Assembly (NCBI RefSeq): GCF_026262505.1
Contig: NC_067208.1
Location: forward strand, 4,535,962-4,599,961
Direction: 5' to 3'
From: Trichomonas vaginalis G3
Lineage: Eukaryota; Parabasalia; Trichomonadida; Trichomonadidae
DNA length: 64,000 nt
Positions 47,235 to 57,505 of this stretch are shown here, one piece after another. The notes beneath the pieces were generated by a model. The model was not told the origin of the DNA. It saw only the letters and a program-made list of their open reading frames with translations, and searched no databases. Made by a program: the position numbers and the translations under genes. Each line of letters opens with the position of its first letter. Position 1 is the stretch's first letter.

Positions 47235-49550
47235 TTATTTTCTTCTGAATACTCTTTTTGGTGGTATATTGTAAATCTTATTGGTTTCTTTTTTAATAAT
47301 TAATTTGGTATTAAATGAGACCTGACCTGATAAATGATTTTGATCAGTAGCAATTATTGAGATATTAATATCGCCTTCATGGGTTGTTGGAATTTTGATC
47401 GTATCAGAGTGCTTAATCTTTTGCGATCCTGATATATTAATCTGATTTAATAAATGCCGTTCATTGTTATAAGCAAAGAATAAGCGAATATTACTTTCAC
47501 CATCAATATCTTTGATAAAAATAGAAAATGGTATTGAATAGTTTTGTTCATTTTGGGCTGCTGTTACTTTTTCCGGGAATTCAACTAATTCAATAATTGG
47601 TTCATTGTAAATATATATAAATTGGTATTCGAAGATTTCGGATTTTTTACCCTTATCATCTTTTGCATAAAATTTGAAGTTATGCGTACCAGGATTTAAA
47701 ACTGTGGGAATTGTAATCGAAATTGATTCCGAAACTTGATTTTCTGAATTAATTTCAATAATCTTAGATAGATTTATTGCCATATTATCAAATTGATAGT
47801 AGAAACTAATTCTTTCATCTCCATCTTTATCAGATATAATAAAATCAAATGTTATATTTTCATCAAGTATGTGCTTATAAGTTTGTTTTGAAGGTGTATT
47901 TACTGATAATATTGGAGCATTTCTTTGGAAGTTAAATGTTTTTTCTATTGTTTTAAATATATTGTCACTGGTTGATGATTTGACTGTAATAGTAATAGTA
48001 TGTGAAGTTTCGCTTAAATCTGATGATAAAGGTAAACTACACGTGAAACTATAAGAATTTGAATTTTCATTTTCATTAATTATTAGCTTATTTGAAATAT
48101 CATTTCTGATATTATCAGTATTTATTTCCACTATCAAAGAATACTTTTGAAGATCAGCAATTCCAGAGCCGGAAATTTTTATCGAATTATCAACTTTGTT
48201 TGTATAATTTTCTTTTGCAAAATCATTCACATTTAGTGTTAAAGGTATTATATATGTAAATGTAACACTAACTGGTTCTGAATCATCAATTTTTGCATAT
48301 AATGTATGGGATCCTGATTTTAAATGGGTTGAAATATCGCATTTAACTGTATATTGATTATCTGATGTCCTTGAAGACGTAGTTAACGAATACGGATTTT
48401 CATCAATTCTTGTATAAATTGTAAATTCTGATTGATAAACATTTTCAGCAAATAAAGTACCTGTTATTTGTTGATCTGTTCCATACATGAAGGATGATTT
48501 TAATAATTCTATCTTAGACAAAGAAGGTTTGGGTTGGTTGCATATTGCTAAATTAAAATTGTTGGACCGGAATTGAATTGAATTTATTGATATTTCTCCT
48601 GATTCTGTGCAATATGTTTGAGAAGTGAATTCATTTTGATTTAGATAGCATGATGTGACCTCAATTAATGAATCATTTTTTGCCAAAAATAAATTTTTCC
48701 CATAGTTATTTGCAATAACACATGATTCTAAAATTATTTCTGAATCAAAACCAGAATATACAAGAGCGTTAATATCATTAGTCTTTTCTCTATGCGTTAA
48801 CATTGTATTTCTGATTATATCACAATATTGAATTTTACATTTTGTCCTTTTATGATTTAATGTAGTATACTGTCTAGCGAAGTTTTCTGCGATAATAGAT
48901 CCTTTAACAATATTTGCTGATAAAATTGTATCTATAATGAAGTATGCAGAATAGTAATAGCATGCATTTTTTGAGATATTTGAATCGAGAATTGAAATCT
49001 GACCTTTTACTAATTGAATAGGGCCTACATATGCAGCAAGTTCAAGTGATGAGCGTAATTTAGAATTTGAATTATAAATAGATGAAGAATGAATATAATT
49101 TTTGCAGTTTGAATCAGAAGGTCTTATATCGCAAAATGCATAGCAACCATCCTCTCCTGTTGAATTTATACTACATACTTGATATTGAACGCATGAACCG
49201 CCTTCCTGATATATGCATGTTGCTCCATCATAGTCGCAAAAATAGCAATTAAAAAAACTTGATTTCGATATTAAAAACTTCAAATCATTGTTGCCAGCAG
49301 TTATTGAAATAACAATTGCATTTTTTGATGTAAATATTGTATCGTGAACAAATATATTTCCGTTTGAAACAGAAATTTGTTGGTCAGAATCATATCTGTA
49401 TGAAGCCCTAGTTGTATCATAGTATAAATTCCAATCTTCATCACTTAAATGAAGTTGGAATAAGTATGTTGGAAGAAAACCTTGGAAATTGGTCAATTTC
49501 GAAACAATGTCAAAAAACGCCAATAGTTCTAAGGATTTTACGGTTTTCAT
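47235..49550 (-). CDS. secreted/surface repeat protein with beta-helix-like and Ig-like parts
   Basis: 771 residues, ATG 49550. The N-terminal half (to about residue 350) is a repetitive, Cys-containing sequence with short strands, of the right-handed beta-helix type common in trichomonad surface proteins (SKSSFFNCYFCDYDGATC). The C-terminal half contains about four Ig/cadherin-like beta repeats, each ending in a linker such as PILSVNTPSKQTYKHILDEN and EPIIELVEFPEKVTAAQNEQ. There is no clear C-terminal membrane helix; it ends PKRVFRRK. The N-terminus is only weakly signal-like. An adhesive or cell-surface role is inferred. Confidence 0.6.
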   Translation of the reverse strand: MKTVKSLELLAFFDIVSKLTNFQGFLPTYLFQLHLSDEDWNLYYDTTRASYRYDSDQQISVSNGNIFVHDTIFTSKNAIVISITAGNNDLKFLISKSSFFNCYFCDYDGATCIYQEGGSCVQYQVCSINSTGEDGCYAFCDIRPSDSNCKNYIHSSSIYNSNSKLRSSLELAAYVGPIQLVKGQISILDSNISKNACYYYSAYFIIDTILSANIVKGSIIAENFARQYTTLNHKRTKCKIQYCDIIRNTMLTHREKTNDINALVYSGFDSEIILESCVIANNYGKNLFLAKNDSLIEVTSCYLNQNEFTSQTYCTESGEISINSIQFRSNNFNLAICNQPKPSLSKIELLKSSFMYGTDQQITGTLFAENVYQSEFTIYTRIDENPYSLTTSSRTSDNQYTVKCDISTHLKSGSHTLYAKIDDSEPVSVTFTYIIPLTLNVNDFAKENYTNKVDNSIKISGSGIADLQKYSLIVEINTDNIRNDISNKLIINENENSNSYSFTCSLPLSSDLSETSHTITITVKSSTSDNIFKTIEKTFNFQRNAPILSVNTPSKQTYKHILDENITFDFIISDKDGDERISFYYQFDNMAINLSKIIEINSENQVSESISITIPTVLNPGTHNFKFYAKDDKGKKSEIFEYQFIYIYNEPIIELVEFPEKVTAAQNEQNYSIPFSIFIKDIDGESNIRLFFAYNNERHLLNQINISGSQKIKHSDTIKIPTTHEGDINISIIATDQNHLSGQVSFNTKLIIKKETNKIYNIPPKRVFRRK

Positions 49551-50195
49551 AAAAGTGTTTCCATTGAAAATTTGATAAAAACGGGTAAATTTCCTTTATG
49601 TTTAGATTTGATTTATTGTAAAAATAGTATCTATTTTTTCATATAGTCTGCCCGTAAATATACTTTTTTTCAAAACGGTACTTATCAATCAGATTTGATT
49701 CGCTCAAATTTATTTTGGAGTAAAAGTTTAGCCATATCTACTGTGGTGTTTCCAGACTTATAATAGTGAAAAAATAAATGTGGCATTGAAATAAACCCAT
49801 TTTCCTACGTGCATTCTCATATAATAAACTAAACCCATATTCCTATGTAAAGCCTCCCTATCGTTTTTCTTCATCAATATTGAGTGAATCTATATCAAAA
49901 ATTTGATTAAGAGACTTTATGAAGGAAAAGGAGTTTAACAATAATAGTGAAATTGTGTTTTAAAAACAATGTTCACTCACGTCCACGTGAAATCCAAACA
50001 ATTTTTTTTAGTAAGCATCCCCAATATAAATAGCATTCCCTTATTCAAATTGTACTCAAGTAATAATGTAATAAGGAATACTACAGATAAACATCATTAT
50101 CTGGTAGCATCTACCAAAATTGCCAATCATAAAGACAGGACTATTGTATAATATACTAAATAAAGTTAGGTGGTACAATGTCTATCGAAAAAAAA
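49551..50195. other. intergenic, nothing recognised
   Basis: AT-rich. AAACCCATTTTCCTACGT and a variant are repeated at about 49792-49845. The short plus frame 49969-50151 is not supported. Confidence 0.45.
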
Positions 50196-51344
50196 TTATC
50201 CAAATGAGAAAAACTTATCTCCGCTAGCAATATCAGAAAATGCATAATCAATTCCTTCAATAACTACTTTAGTATTAACAAGATTATCAACGATTTCGCG
50301 ATATTTGATGTTGCCATCTTTAACTAAAATAACTTTTTTCCCAGTGAATACAGCAATTCTCATCATAAGGAATTTTTCAGATTCCATTTGAATCTCAATA
50401 TAATAAGTATTAGGCTGCATGAAAATAACATTAGAAAACTGAGAACCGTGAACTCCAACAAGCATTTTGATTTGATTAAAGTATTTGATCGACTCTATAA
50501 CTCTATTGTATGTAATTCCTTTTTCAAACGTAACATTTGGATATTTGATTGATAACTCTTTGAAAAGCTCATCATAATTGGAAACGTGTCTTGCAAATCC
50601 ACGTTCTCTGTTAAAAATTACGTATCTTGTCGGAGAAACTTTATCAAGATTAAACATTTTACAAAGTCGCTCTCGATAAGTCAGAAGTGTTGAATAATCT
50701 GAAAAATCACATGAAGTGCCATAAACTGTGCAAAGATTGCGGGCATAAAAGTAAAGATTTTTGCCATATATGATTCGGCTTCTATTTACTCCTAAAAGCT
50801 CCAAACTATCAATTGTAAATTGATTAATTTCTCGAACAGCAATAATGCTTTCATCAATAACAGATTGTGGAAGCGCAAAAAATAATGGAAATGTCTCTGT
50901 GGACCAATGTCCGTAAAGATGTGAGATTCCATGGCCAATACAAATAACTTTGTCATAAATATTAAAATTAATATCGATAATTGAATGATTTTGTTTGCTA
51001 TAATTAAAAAATTCATGTCGACAGTTGTCATCAGTTATATAAATTGTATTATTAATATAAAATGAAAGGTCAGTTCTGCAAAGTACGTTTTTGTATTGTA
51101 AAATTACTACCGACTGCATCAAATCACCAAAGTAAGTATTTCTATCTGAATTTGGCATAAAAACTGGTTGATACGATTGGATAAAATTCGTGCGTCCTCT
51201 AAATCTAAATAAACTATAATACGCTGGATTGTTAACTGTAATGACTAAAGGAGGATTATAAAATCGCGTAAAATTTGTAAATTTGGTACTAATTAATTTA
51301 GGTTGTGAATTAAAGCGCCAAAATATGACTATTATTAAAGACAT
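50196..51344 (-). CDS. GT61-like (DUF563) glycosyltransferase
   Basis: 382 residues from the first ATG (51344). The central and C-terminal parts match the GT61/DUF563 family: IGHGISHLYGHWSTETFPLF, VIFNRERGFARHVSNYDELF and the hallmark GVHGSQFSNVIFMQPNTYYI. These are type II membrane enzymes that add sugars in the Golgi. The membrane helix (VAVTLLLISSMSLIIVIFW) begins upstream of ATG 51344: the open frame extends to 51389 and beyond but holds only GTG. The original start codon may have been lost, or the 382-residue form may carry a short anchor. The frame is otherwise intact. Confidence 0.7.
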   Translation of the reverse strand: MSLIIVIFWRFNSQPKLISTKFTNFTRFYNPPLVITVNNPAYYSLFRFRGRTNFIQSYQPVFMPNSDRNTYFGDLMQSVVILQYKNVLCRTDLSFYINNTIYITDDNCRHEFFNYSKQNHSIIDINFNIYDKVICIGHGISHLYGHWSTETFPLFFALPQSVIDESIIAVREINQFTIDSLELLGVNRSRIIYGKNLYFYARNLCTVYGTSCDFSDYSTLLTYRERLCKMFNLDKVSPTRYVIFNRERGFARHVSNYDELFKELSIKYPNVTFEKGITYNRVIESIKYFNQIKMLVGVHGSQFSNVIFMQPNTYYIEIQMESEKFLMMRIAVFTGKKVILVKDGNIKYREIVDNLVNTKVVIEGIDYAFSDIASGDKFFSFG

Positions 51345-51389
51345 TGATGATATTAATAGTAATGTAACTGCTACTTTAGTAATATCCAC

Positions 51390-51951
51390 GATACTTGACT
51401 TGAAAATGATGCGAAAAAAAATATGTGAAAAAGGTGACCTTCAAAATATCTCTCAATTTGGAATTGATGCACAAGAATATTAAATAAGCCTTCTGTTGAA
51501 ATAACATCTTTTAATTAATTCATTTGGGTCAAAAATGATGATGCAATAGATTTTTATTTCGTTAGATTGGAAAATCTTCAGATTTAGGTTCATAATTTAG
51601 CAGCATAGAAATATTGTGAGATTGTCACATGCTGTTTCTGGAATCCTTCAAAAAAATTGAATAATTTTGGGTCCAAGCTTCGATTTAATGACTGGTTACT
51701 TTAAAATATATTTCTTTTATAGTGAGAATAGTAATAATGCAATATCATTTTTCAAATTTGTCACTGTGGAAAAGATGAACACCAAATTCATACTCTTTGG
51801 CCAATTATTTGCGTTTAAATCTTTGAGATCTAGTAATATTTATGAAATATGCATGATGTGGGATAGACGTTCAATAATTGAGAAGGATTTCAATCACACT
51901 CTTACAAATTTTGAAGAAAATTTGGGACGTTTACCCAAAAAAAAATTATCG
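51390..51951. other. intergenic / uncertain 5' end of the next gene
   Basis: The frame of the EF-hand gene stays open back to 51667, but the first 95 codons have spacer-like composition and no obvious initiator, so I treat them as doubtful. Nothing else is seen. Confidence 0.4.
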
Positions 51952-54306
51952 ATGACATCTTATCTAATCAATGAATTAAGGAAAGCCATAAAAACTCAAG
52001 GACTAAATGCCGAAGAACTCTTTACAGAGTACGACAGAAAAGAAACCGGACTTTTATCTATGCATCATTTCCGAAAAGTGTTTGCCGACCTCGAAATATG
52101 GACAGATGAGAAAGTGTTCAGACGTGAGATTGCAGAATATCGTAATGATGATGGTTTCATTGAATATCGATCGTTTTTGGCTGCTTTAAATGAACAAAAT
52201 CAGACTTTGGCTTCAACAAGAAAACCAGACGACGTATTATTTAAGTTTGGAAGTGATTTGGAAGAAAGAGGATTGTCTATATGTGATTGCTTAGCTCCTT
52301 ATGACAGATTTCATCGCGGTACAGTTTCAGCGGCCACATTTTTGGCTGTTATCATGACCCCTTTAGCTCCTGAAATTGCAAAACGATACGCAGTTCCTCC
52401 AGATAATTTAATTCATTTCTACGACTTAAACAAAGAAATTCAAGAAATTCTTAAAAACAAACCGCAAACACAAACCAAAGTTGTTACCATGGAAACCGTT
52501 CAACTTCCAGACAAGACACTCAACAAAATTCCTAAATTATCTGTTCAAATTAAACAATATGGAATAGATCCACTGGCAACTTTTAAACAATACGATCTAG
52601 AAAAGACAAATTTGATTACTAAAGGTGCTTTCATGAGAGGTCTTTCTGCTCTTTCTCCAAATATCGCACCAGATGAAATTAAAGAGATTGCAAGTGCCTT
52701 TTCAAATGCAAATGGGCTAGTAAATTACACAGAATTCTGTGATATTGTCAATCAACAGCAGGAAATCAGCGAAAAGAAGATAGAAAATGAAACACGCGAG
52801 TATACATTAAGTATTCTACCAAAACCTGTCGATCCAGAAGTAGCTTTCAAGAAACTTTACTACATAATCCAAGATAGGCACGCACAGCTCATTGGGCACT
52901 GCCAAAACTTTGATCCAAATGAAACAGGAAAAATTGATCGCCAAACGTTTTTACAGATACTTAAAGCTGAAGGATATCCTCTAAATGATCTTGAGAAAGA
53001 AGCAATCGTTTCAAAATACATTGACGACAAAAATAAAATTAATTACGAGAAACTTTCATCAGATATCGATATGCAGAGCCCTAATGACTTAGTTGAAAAG
53101 ACAGAAACACTTGTTGTCATGCTTAAAGATCATTTATTGAGAAAACAATTAAATATAACTTCAATTTGCAATAAACTTGACCAATCTCATTCTGGAGCTC
53201 TTACATTCAATCAACTATTAGCTTTACTTAGAATTATTCAGTTTGACGTGAATGTTAAAGAACAATCTTTATTAAGAATGAGATTTGCAACAAACAAGGA
53301 CGGTACTATTCCAATTGAAGACCTTTGCAAAGAGTTAAATCCTCCTGAACCAGAAACAACAGAAAATGAAAAGAAAGAAGAGGAAGAACCAGTAAAGAAA
53401 AGAATTGAAAGAACAGAACCAACAGATGAAGAAAAGGAGGCACTTGCAAGAATCGCTGCAATATCAAATCGCCAAAGTGTTGATATTCGTGGAGAATGCA
53501 AAGTTTATGATGGAAAATTATTTGGAACAATCCAAGAATCGAAGTTCAGAAACGTATTAATCAGAATAGGTAACATTTCTGATCAAGATATTGACCTATT
53601 TGCCCATAGATACGTTGGTAGAATTCCTACCGAGATCAATTACGCTGATTTCGCTAACGATGTTGATAAATATGGTACAGAATTCCTAAGTACTAAGCCA
53701 GAGATCACAACAAAGGTATTTGCTGAGTCCCCAGAGCCGTCTGAAGAAACAATTGCTGCAATGAAGGCATTCCGGGTCTTCCTTTCAAAGCGCGGTGCAG
53801 AGCCAATGGAACATTTCGTCCCTTACGATCATAGGAAAACAGGTCACGTACGTTGCGACAGAGCCGAACAAATTATTATTTCAACAAGGCCTCCTTTGAC
53901 AAGGGATCAGATTAAATCCATCATTGACGCATATGCATTACCAAATTGTTCAGAAATCTTTGATTACACCAGAATGTGCAATGTTTGCATGGCCAAAGAA
54001 GTGAAATCAGAAGAACTTGCCACATTTAAACTAGAAAAGCCATCAATGGACCATAGATGTGCCGATGCTTTGTCAATTGTAAGAGATAAGATATACAGCA
54101 GAAGAAGGAGACCATTAGACCTATTCAAAGACGTTAAAGAACCAGCAATACCGGCCAGCGATTTCAGAATGAGGTTTAGTGAATTTGGTATTAACCTTCG
54201 TGAGCCAGATCTCCAAACAATTATGAAATATTTCAGAGCAAACATGAGAGGCGATGTTGATTGGATGGACTTCTGCAACAAGGTTGAAAACCTCAAGTTC
54301 CAGTAA
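51952..54306 (+). CDS. long EF-hand-like array protein
   Basis: 784 residues from ATG 51952; ATGs further upstream would add up to 88. At least seven degenerate EF-hand-type units with the pattern YDxxxTGxxxxxxF recur every ~100 residues: LFTEYDRKETGLLSMHHFRK, CLAPYDRFHRGTVSAATFLA, TFKQYDLEKTNLITKGAFMR, HCQNFDPNETGKIDRQTFLQ, ICNKLDQSHSGALTFNQLLA, ECKVYDGKLFGTIQESKFRN and HFVPYDHRKTGHVRCDRAEQ. Most loops lack the full set of calcium ligands, so many units may be structural. A Glu/Lys-rich linker lies near residue 480. It resembles EFCAB6-type or axonemal proteins in layout; a cytoskeletal role is inferred. Confidence 0.75.
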   Translation: MTSYLINELRKAIKTQGLNAEELFTEYDRKETGLLSMHHFRKVFADLEIWTDEKVFRREIAEYRNDDGFIEYRSFLAALNEQNQTLASTRKPDDVLFKFGSDLEERGLSICDCLAPYDRFHRGTVSAATFLAVIMTPLAPEIAKRYAVPPDNLIHFYDLNKEIQEILKNKPQTQTKVVTMETVQLPDKTLNKIPKLSVQIKQYGIDPLATFKQYDLEKTNLITKGAFMRGLSALSPNIAPDEIKEIASAFSNANGLVNYTEFCDIVNQQQEISEKKIENETREYTLSILPKPVDPEVAFKKLYYIIQDRHAQLIGHCQNFDPNETGKIDRQTFLQILKAEGYPLNDLEKEAIVSKYIDDKNKINYEKLSSDIDMQSPNDLVEKTETLVVMLKDHLLRKQLNITSICNKLDQSHSGALTFNQLLALLRIIQFDVNVKEQSLLRMRFATNKDGTIPIEDLCKELNPPEPETTENEKKEEEEPVKKRIERTEPTDEEKEALARIAAISNRQSVDIRGECKVYDGKLFGTIQESKFRNVLIRIGNISDQDIDLFAHRYVGRIPTEINYADFANDVDKYGTEFLSTKPEITTKVFAESPEPSEETIAAMKAFRVFLSKRGAEPMEHFVPYDHRKTGHVRCDRAEQIIISTRPPLTRDQIKSIIDAYALPNCSEIFDYTRMCNVCMAKEVKSEELATFKLEKPSMDHRCADALSIVRDKIYSRRRRPLDLFKDVKEPAIPASDFRMRFSEFGINLREPDLQTIMKYFRANMRGDVDWMDFCNKVENLKFQ

Positions 54307-54738
54307 TGCGTATATGTATTATCATTGTTTTTTTGTTAATTATTTATATTTTGTAGAATTATTTTGCTAAATTTTTATTTATTTGTGAAATATTCGGTAA
54401 AAGTTTTTATTTTGTATATAAATTTCTCATCAATGAGTAACACTTTTCTTATTTTTAGGATCGATTTTTTCAAAAACATCAAATAGCTCATTTTAATAAG
54501 TACTATGATATTGTCCATGAAAAAGATTTTTCAATAATGATATTATAATTAATTTGTGTTTAATAATATATTTTATATTTTCAAAAAATAGTCAAAATAG
54601 CTTCAATAATGATAACATATGTAATAGAAATGTTTTCATGCATTGTTTACATTTAGTATTATACAGTAAATAGAATTAAAGACCTAATTAAAAACAAAAT
54701 CTTTATAAAACTTTACTACTATAAGCTGAAAAATAAAA
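54307..54738. other. intergenic, nothing recognised
   Basis: AT-rich spacer between two convergent genes. No feature seen. Confidence 0.5.
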
Positions 54739-55905
54739 TTATGCTGAATTGTAAACAGCAAGATGATCTAAAACCTCAAATGAAGGCAATTCAATTGTGG
54801 CGTCTGCTTCAACAAACCATAAGCTCTTTCCGTATAAGAAAAGTTGCGAAATGGTTTCTGTAACCCACTTAAGGAACCATTCTTGTGTCCTTGGTTCTAA
54901 AAATGTAATATTTTCATTAATTGGTATTTCAGCCAATTGTTCTTGAGTTAAGTTTGGCGTATGGCTGTAAAGATATTTAGCAAGTACCCAATCATATGTT
55001 TTACAGATATGGAAGATATCATTTGGTCTAACAGCGTATGGTTCACCATCTACAATGATTTTAAGCAATCCGAGCCTCAAAACGTCTGGATTGGAAATGG
55101 ATGAGATAGGTATTGGTAAATTCTTTTCTGAACTACCTAAAGAAGTAAGATAAGAAATAAAATCTGTATCATCGTTGAAAAGTGTGCATAAATTAGCTGA
55201 TATAACGCCACCATTTTCTACAAATTGTGAGGTATATCTCTTGAAATCATCTGATGGATGAAATAGAAGTAAACCAAATAATGAAATTAATGACATGGAT
55301 CTTCCACCGGAATGAATGTAATTAAGTAATGGTTCAATGACATCTGTTCCACGACTTGTGCAATAGACAAGTAATGAATGATAAACTGTTAAATTTTCGT
55401 AGTATTTCAAAACTGAGAAAACTGTGAATGCAAGGAGATCAAAAATTTCTTCATTTCGTTCGACTTCTGTAAGAATATTCTGACATCCATTGTAACCAAA
55501 TGAAATCAGAGTATTAATTGCAATTGTAATAATATAATCGGCTGGAGGGACTTTATCACCACAAATTTGTGTTTCATCGTATAAGAATGTCATTAAATCA
55601 ATAGATTTGCTATTTTTAATCATGAATGGGAAAAGTTTAGACAAAATCGCAGCTGAATTGATTCTGGTCTGGGCATCTGAATCATTTAAGCCTTCGAGGC
55701 ATCTAATTAAGATGGAATTAAGATTGCCTTTTGGATTTGAAACCAAAGTTTTCATTATCTTTGCTGGGACCATGAAAATTTCTGAAGTACTTGATGTGCT
55801 TTTTAATAAATTCGAATATGTGATGTCATCTGACTTGATGGACTTTTCGCAAAGATCAGTTAATATTTGTTCTACCCAAGAATCAACAGAAACAGAAATT
55901 CCCAT
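54739..55905 (-). CDS. helical-repeat (armadillo-like) protein, unknown
   Basis: 388 residues from ATG 55905 (MGISVSVDSWVEQILTDLCE); the frame above it has no ATG and only a TTG at 55968. The sequence is helical throughout, with ARM-like helix pairs (LNDSDAQTRINSAAILSKLF, VIEPLLNYIHSGGRSMSLIS). No membrane helix or catalytic motif. Similar helical-repeat proteins are often large-complex scaffolds. I do not recognise the family. Confidence 0.6.
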   Translation of the reverse strand: MGISVSVDSWVEQILTDLCEKSIKSDDITYSNLLKSTSSTSEIFMVPAKIMKTLVSNPKGNLNSILIRCLEGLNDSDAQTRINSAAILSKLFPFMIKNSKSIDLMTFLYDETQICGDKVPPADYIITIAINTLISFGYNGCQNILTEVERNEEIFDLLAFTVFSVLKYYENLTVYHSLLVYCTSRGTDVIEPLLNYIHSGGRSMSLISLFGLLLFHPSDDFKRYTSQFVENGGVISANLCTLFNDDTDFISYLTSLGSSEKNLPIPISSISNPDVLRLGLLKIIVDGEPYAVRPNDIFHICKTYDWVLAKYLYSHTPNLTQEQLAEIPINENITFLEPRTQEWFLKWVTETISQLFLYGKSLWFVEADATIELPSFEVLDHLAVYNSA

Positions 55906-56441
55906 AAAATTTACTTCCAAAAAGTGGCAAAATAAATTCTCCTTTTGAGATTTTATTTTCTGACACAATCTGATAACCTGATTTCAGCATTTAAAGCATC
56001 TTCTGCTCTGGTAATAGCAAAAACGCCTTGAATACCTCGTTTTTATTGGGTTTTTCATATTTTTTCAAAATTATGATGAATTCATTGCTGCAATGTAAAT
56101 CTAATACTGATTCATCAATTATTAAGTCATTAAGTGATAGTTTTTATGAAATAATTCGAATTCAATCAAAATCAAAATCTAATGTAATAAAGAAACAGCA
56201 TTGGTATGCATTATTTCATGTATTTTGATGTCATAAATCAATTCCATATTGCTCAAATGACACAGTTAGAGAAAGATAGAAATCCTCAATTTGAAATCAA
56301 CAAGGAAGGGAGATATTGATGAATACTTACTCATCTGATATAGTCCGTTAATAGTTATATTGTTAACGATGTAATAAAACCTTGATTTTTCGGAAATCCT
56401 ATCTTGTTTCTTTGAGAACTGTACGTTTAAATCCTTTTCAA
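55906..56441. other. intergenic between divergent genes, nothing recognised
   Basis: The spacer holds the promoters of the helical-repeat gene (-) and the NASP-like gene (+). TTTTCAA lies directly before ATG 56442, a weak initiator. Confidence 0.4.
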
Positions 56442-57086
56442 ATGTCTAGCGAAGAAAGGATTACATCGCTTCGTGAGCAAGCTCAAGCAAAGCGTAAGGG
56501 AAAGCAATACAAGCAAGCTCTTGATCTATATGATGAACTCCTCCAATTAGTATATAAAGATGGAGAGCTGATGAATGAAACAATATGCAGAGATTTTATT
56601 CACTATTCAGAATGCTTAATCTACAGCCAAACACCAGGCCATCTTGCAGATGAAGAAGATCTAGAAATTGCATGGGATTGTCTCGAAAAAGCAAGACTTG
56701 GATATGAAGCCATGCCTGATTCTAAAGATAAATTTATTGGACTCATTGATACGCATGATCTTCTTGGAGAATTAACACTTACAAACAATAATTACCAAGA
56801 AGCACAAGATCAATTCAAACAATCTGCTGAGATTGGTTTAGCACATCCAGAAATATCATGGCGTCTTCCTCTCAATTCATTATTCTGCCGCTCAAATGCT
56901 TTATTGTATCAGAGAAAGGTGAATGCCGCATATGATGTCTATCAACAATTACTTAACTTTATCGATGATCAATTGAAGTTGGAGCTTCCTGATGTTGATA
57001 AAGCCGATCTTAATGATTTCAAGAAAGAAATAGCTGGAAGACAGGATAAAATCAAGAACTTGAGAACCCCACATGCAAATACCTAA
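56442..57086 (+). CDS. NASP/Hif1-like histone chaperone (SHNi-TPR)
   Basis: 214 residues from ATG 56442 (MSSEERITSLREQAQAKRKG). TPR helix pairs run along the protein. The stretch DLEIAWDCLEKARLGYE closely follows the SHNi-TPR hallmark of NASP/Hif1/Sim3 (DLQLAWEMLELARVIY), and the next repeats also fit (LGELTLTNNNYQEAQDQFKQ; ALLYQRKVNAAYDVYQQLL). The acidic insert typical of NASP is short or absent. NASP proteins bind histones H3-H4 and hand them to assembly factors in the nucleus. A generic TPR protein is the alternative. Confidence 0.65.
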   Translation: MSSEERITSLREQAQAKRKGKQYKQALDLYDELLQLVYKDGELMNETICRDFIHYSECLIYSQTPGHLADEEDLEIAWDCLEKARLGYEAMPDSKDKFIGLIDTHDLLGELTLTNNNYQEAQDQFKQSAEIGLAHPEISWRLPLNSLFCRSNALLYQRKVNAAYDVYQQLLNFIDDQLKLELPDVDKADLNDFKKEIAGRQDKIKNLRTPHANT

Positions 57087-57505
57087 AATAAATAATTAAA
57101 TATTTTGTCAAACTGAATTTTTTTAGGTTCAATTGATATACCCATGCTATTGAATAGGGAAAATACTGTTATGATAGCATTAAATCTTTTTCCTGTAAAA
57201 TGTATTGCTGTTTTACCATCTATCTTAGCATATATATTAATATCTGCACCATATATTATAAGAATATCAGCTATGCTTTTTGTTGCAATTTGGTAATTTT
57301 TGCACGCATAAAGGAGAGCAGATATTACATGATCATCTAATATGTTGACATCAAAATTATTAGAAATTAGTACCTTGACAACATCTTTGCTATTAATTCT
57401 TTCTGCAGTAATAAGAGCAATTAGATTGTTAGGGTTTATGACATTAATAACTTTATTGTTTTCAAATAAAAATCGATATGAATTTATTAAATACGAAACA
57501 ATTTT
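57083..57505 (-). pseudogene. ankyrin-repeat remnant, in frame behind the upstream gene
   Basis: A 140-codon open stretch on the minus strand without any suitable ATG at its start. It encodes about three ankyrin-like repeats (SKDVVKVLISNNFDVNILDD; ADILIIYGADINIYAKIDGK; TAIHFTGK). It begins immediately after the TAA of the gene at 57506-58894 and in the same frame, and its own stop (57083-57085) overlaps the stop of the NASP-like gene on the other strand. The simplest reading is the 3' remnant of a lost ankyrin gene; a stop read-through extension of the neighbour is the less likely alternative. Confidence 0.5.

Noticed and set aside
51667-51951. N-terminal extension of the EF-hand gene to 51667
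   Set aside because: It starts at TTG, has spacer-like composition and no repeat similarity. The protein-like sequence begins near ATG 51952.
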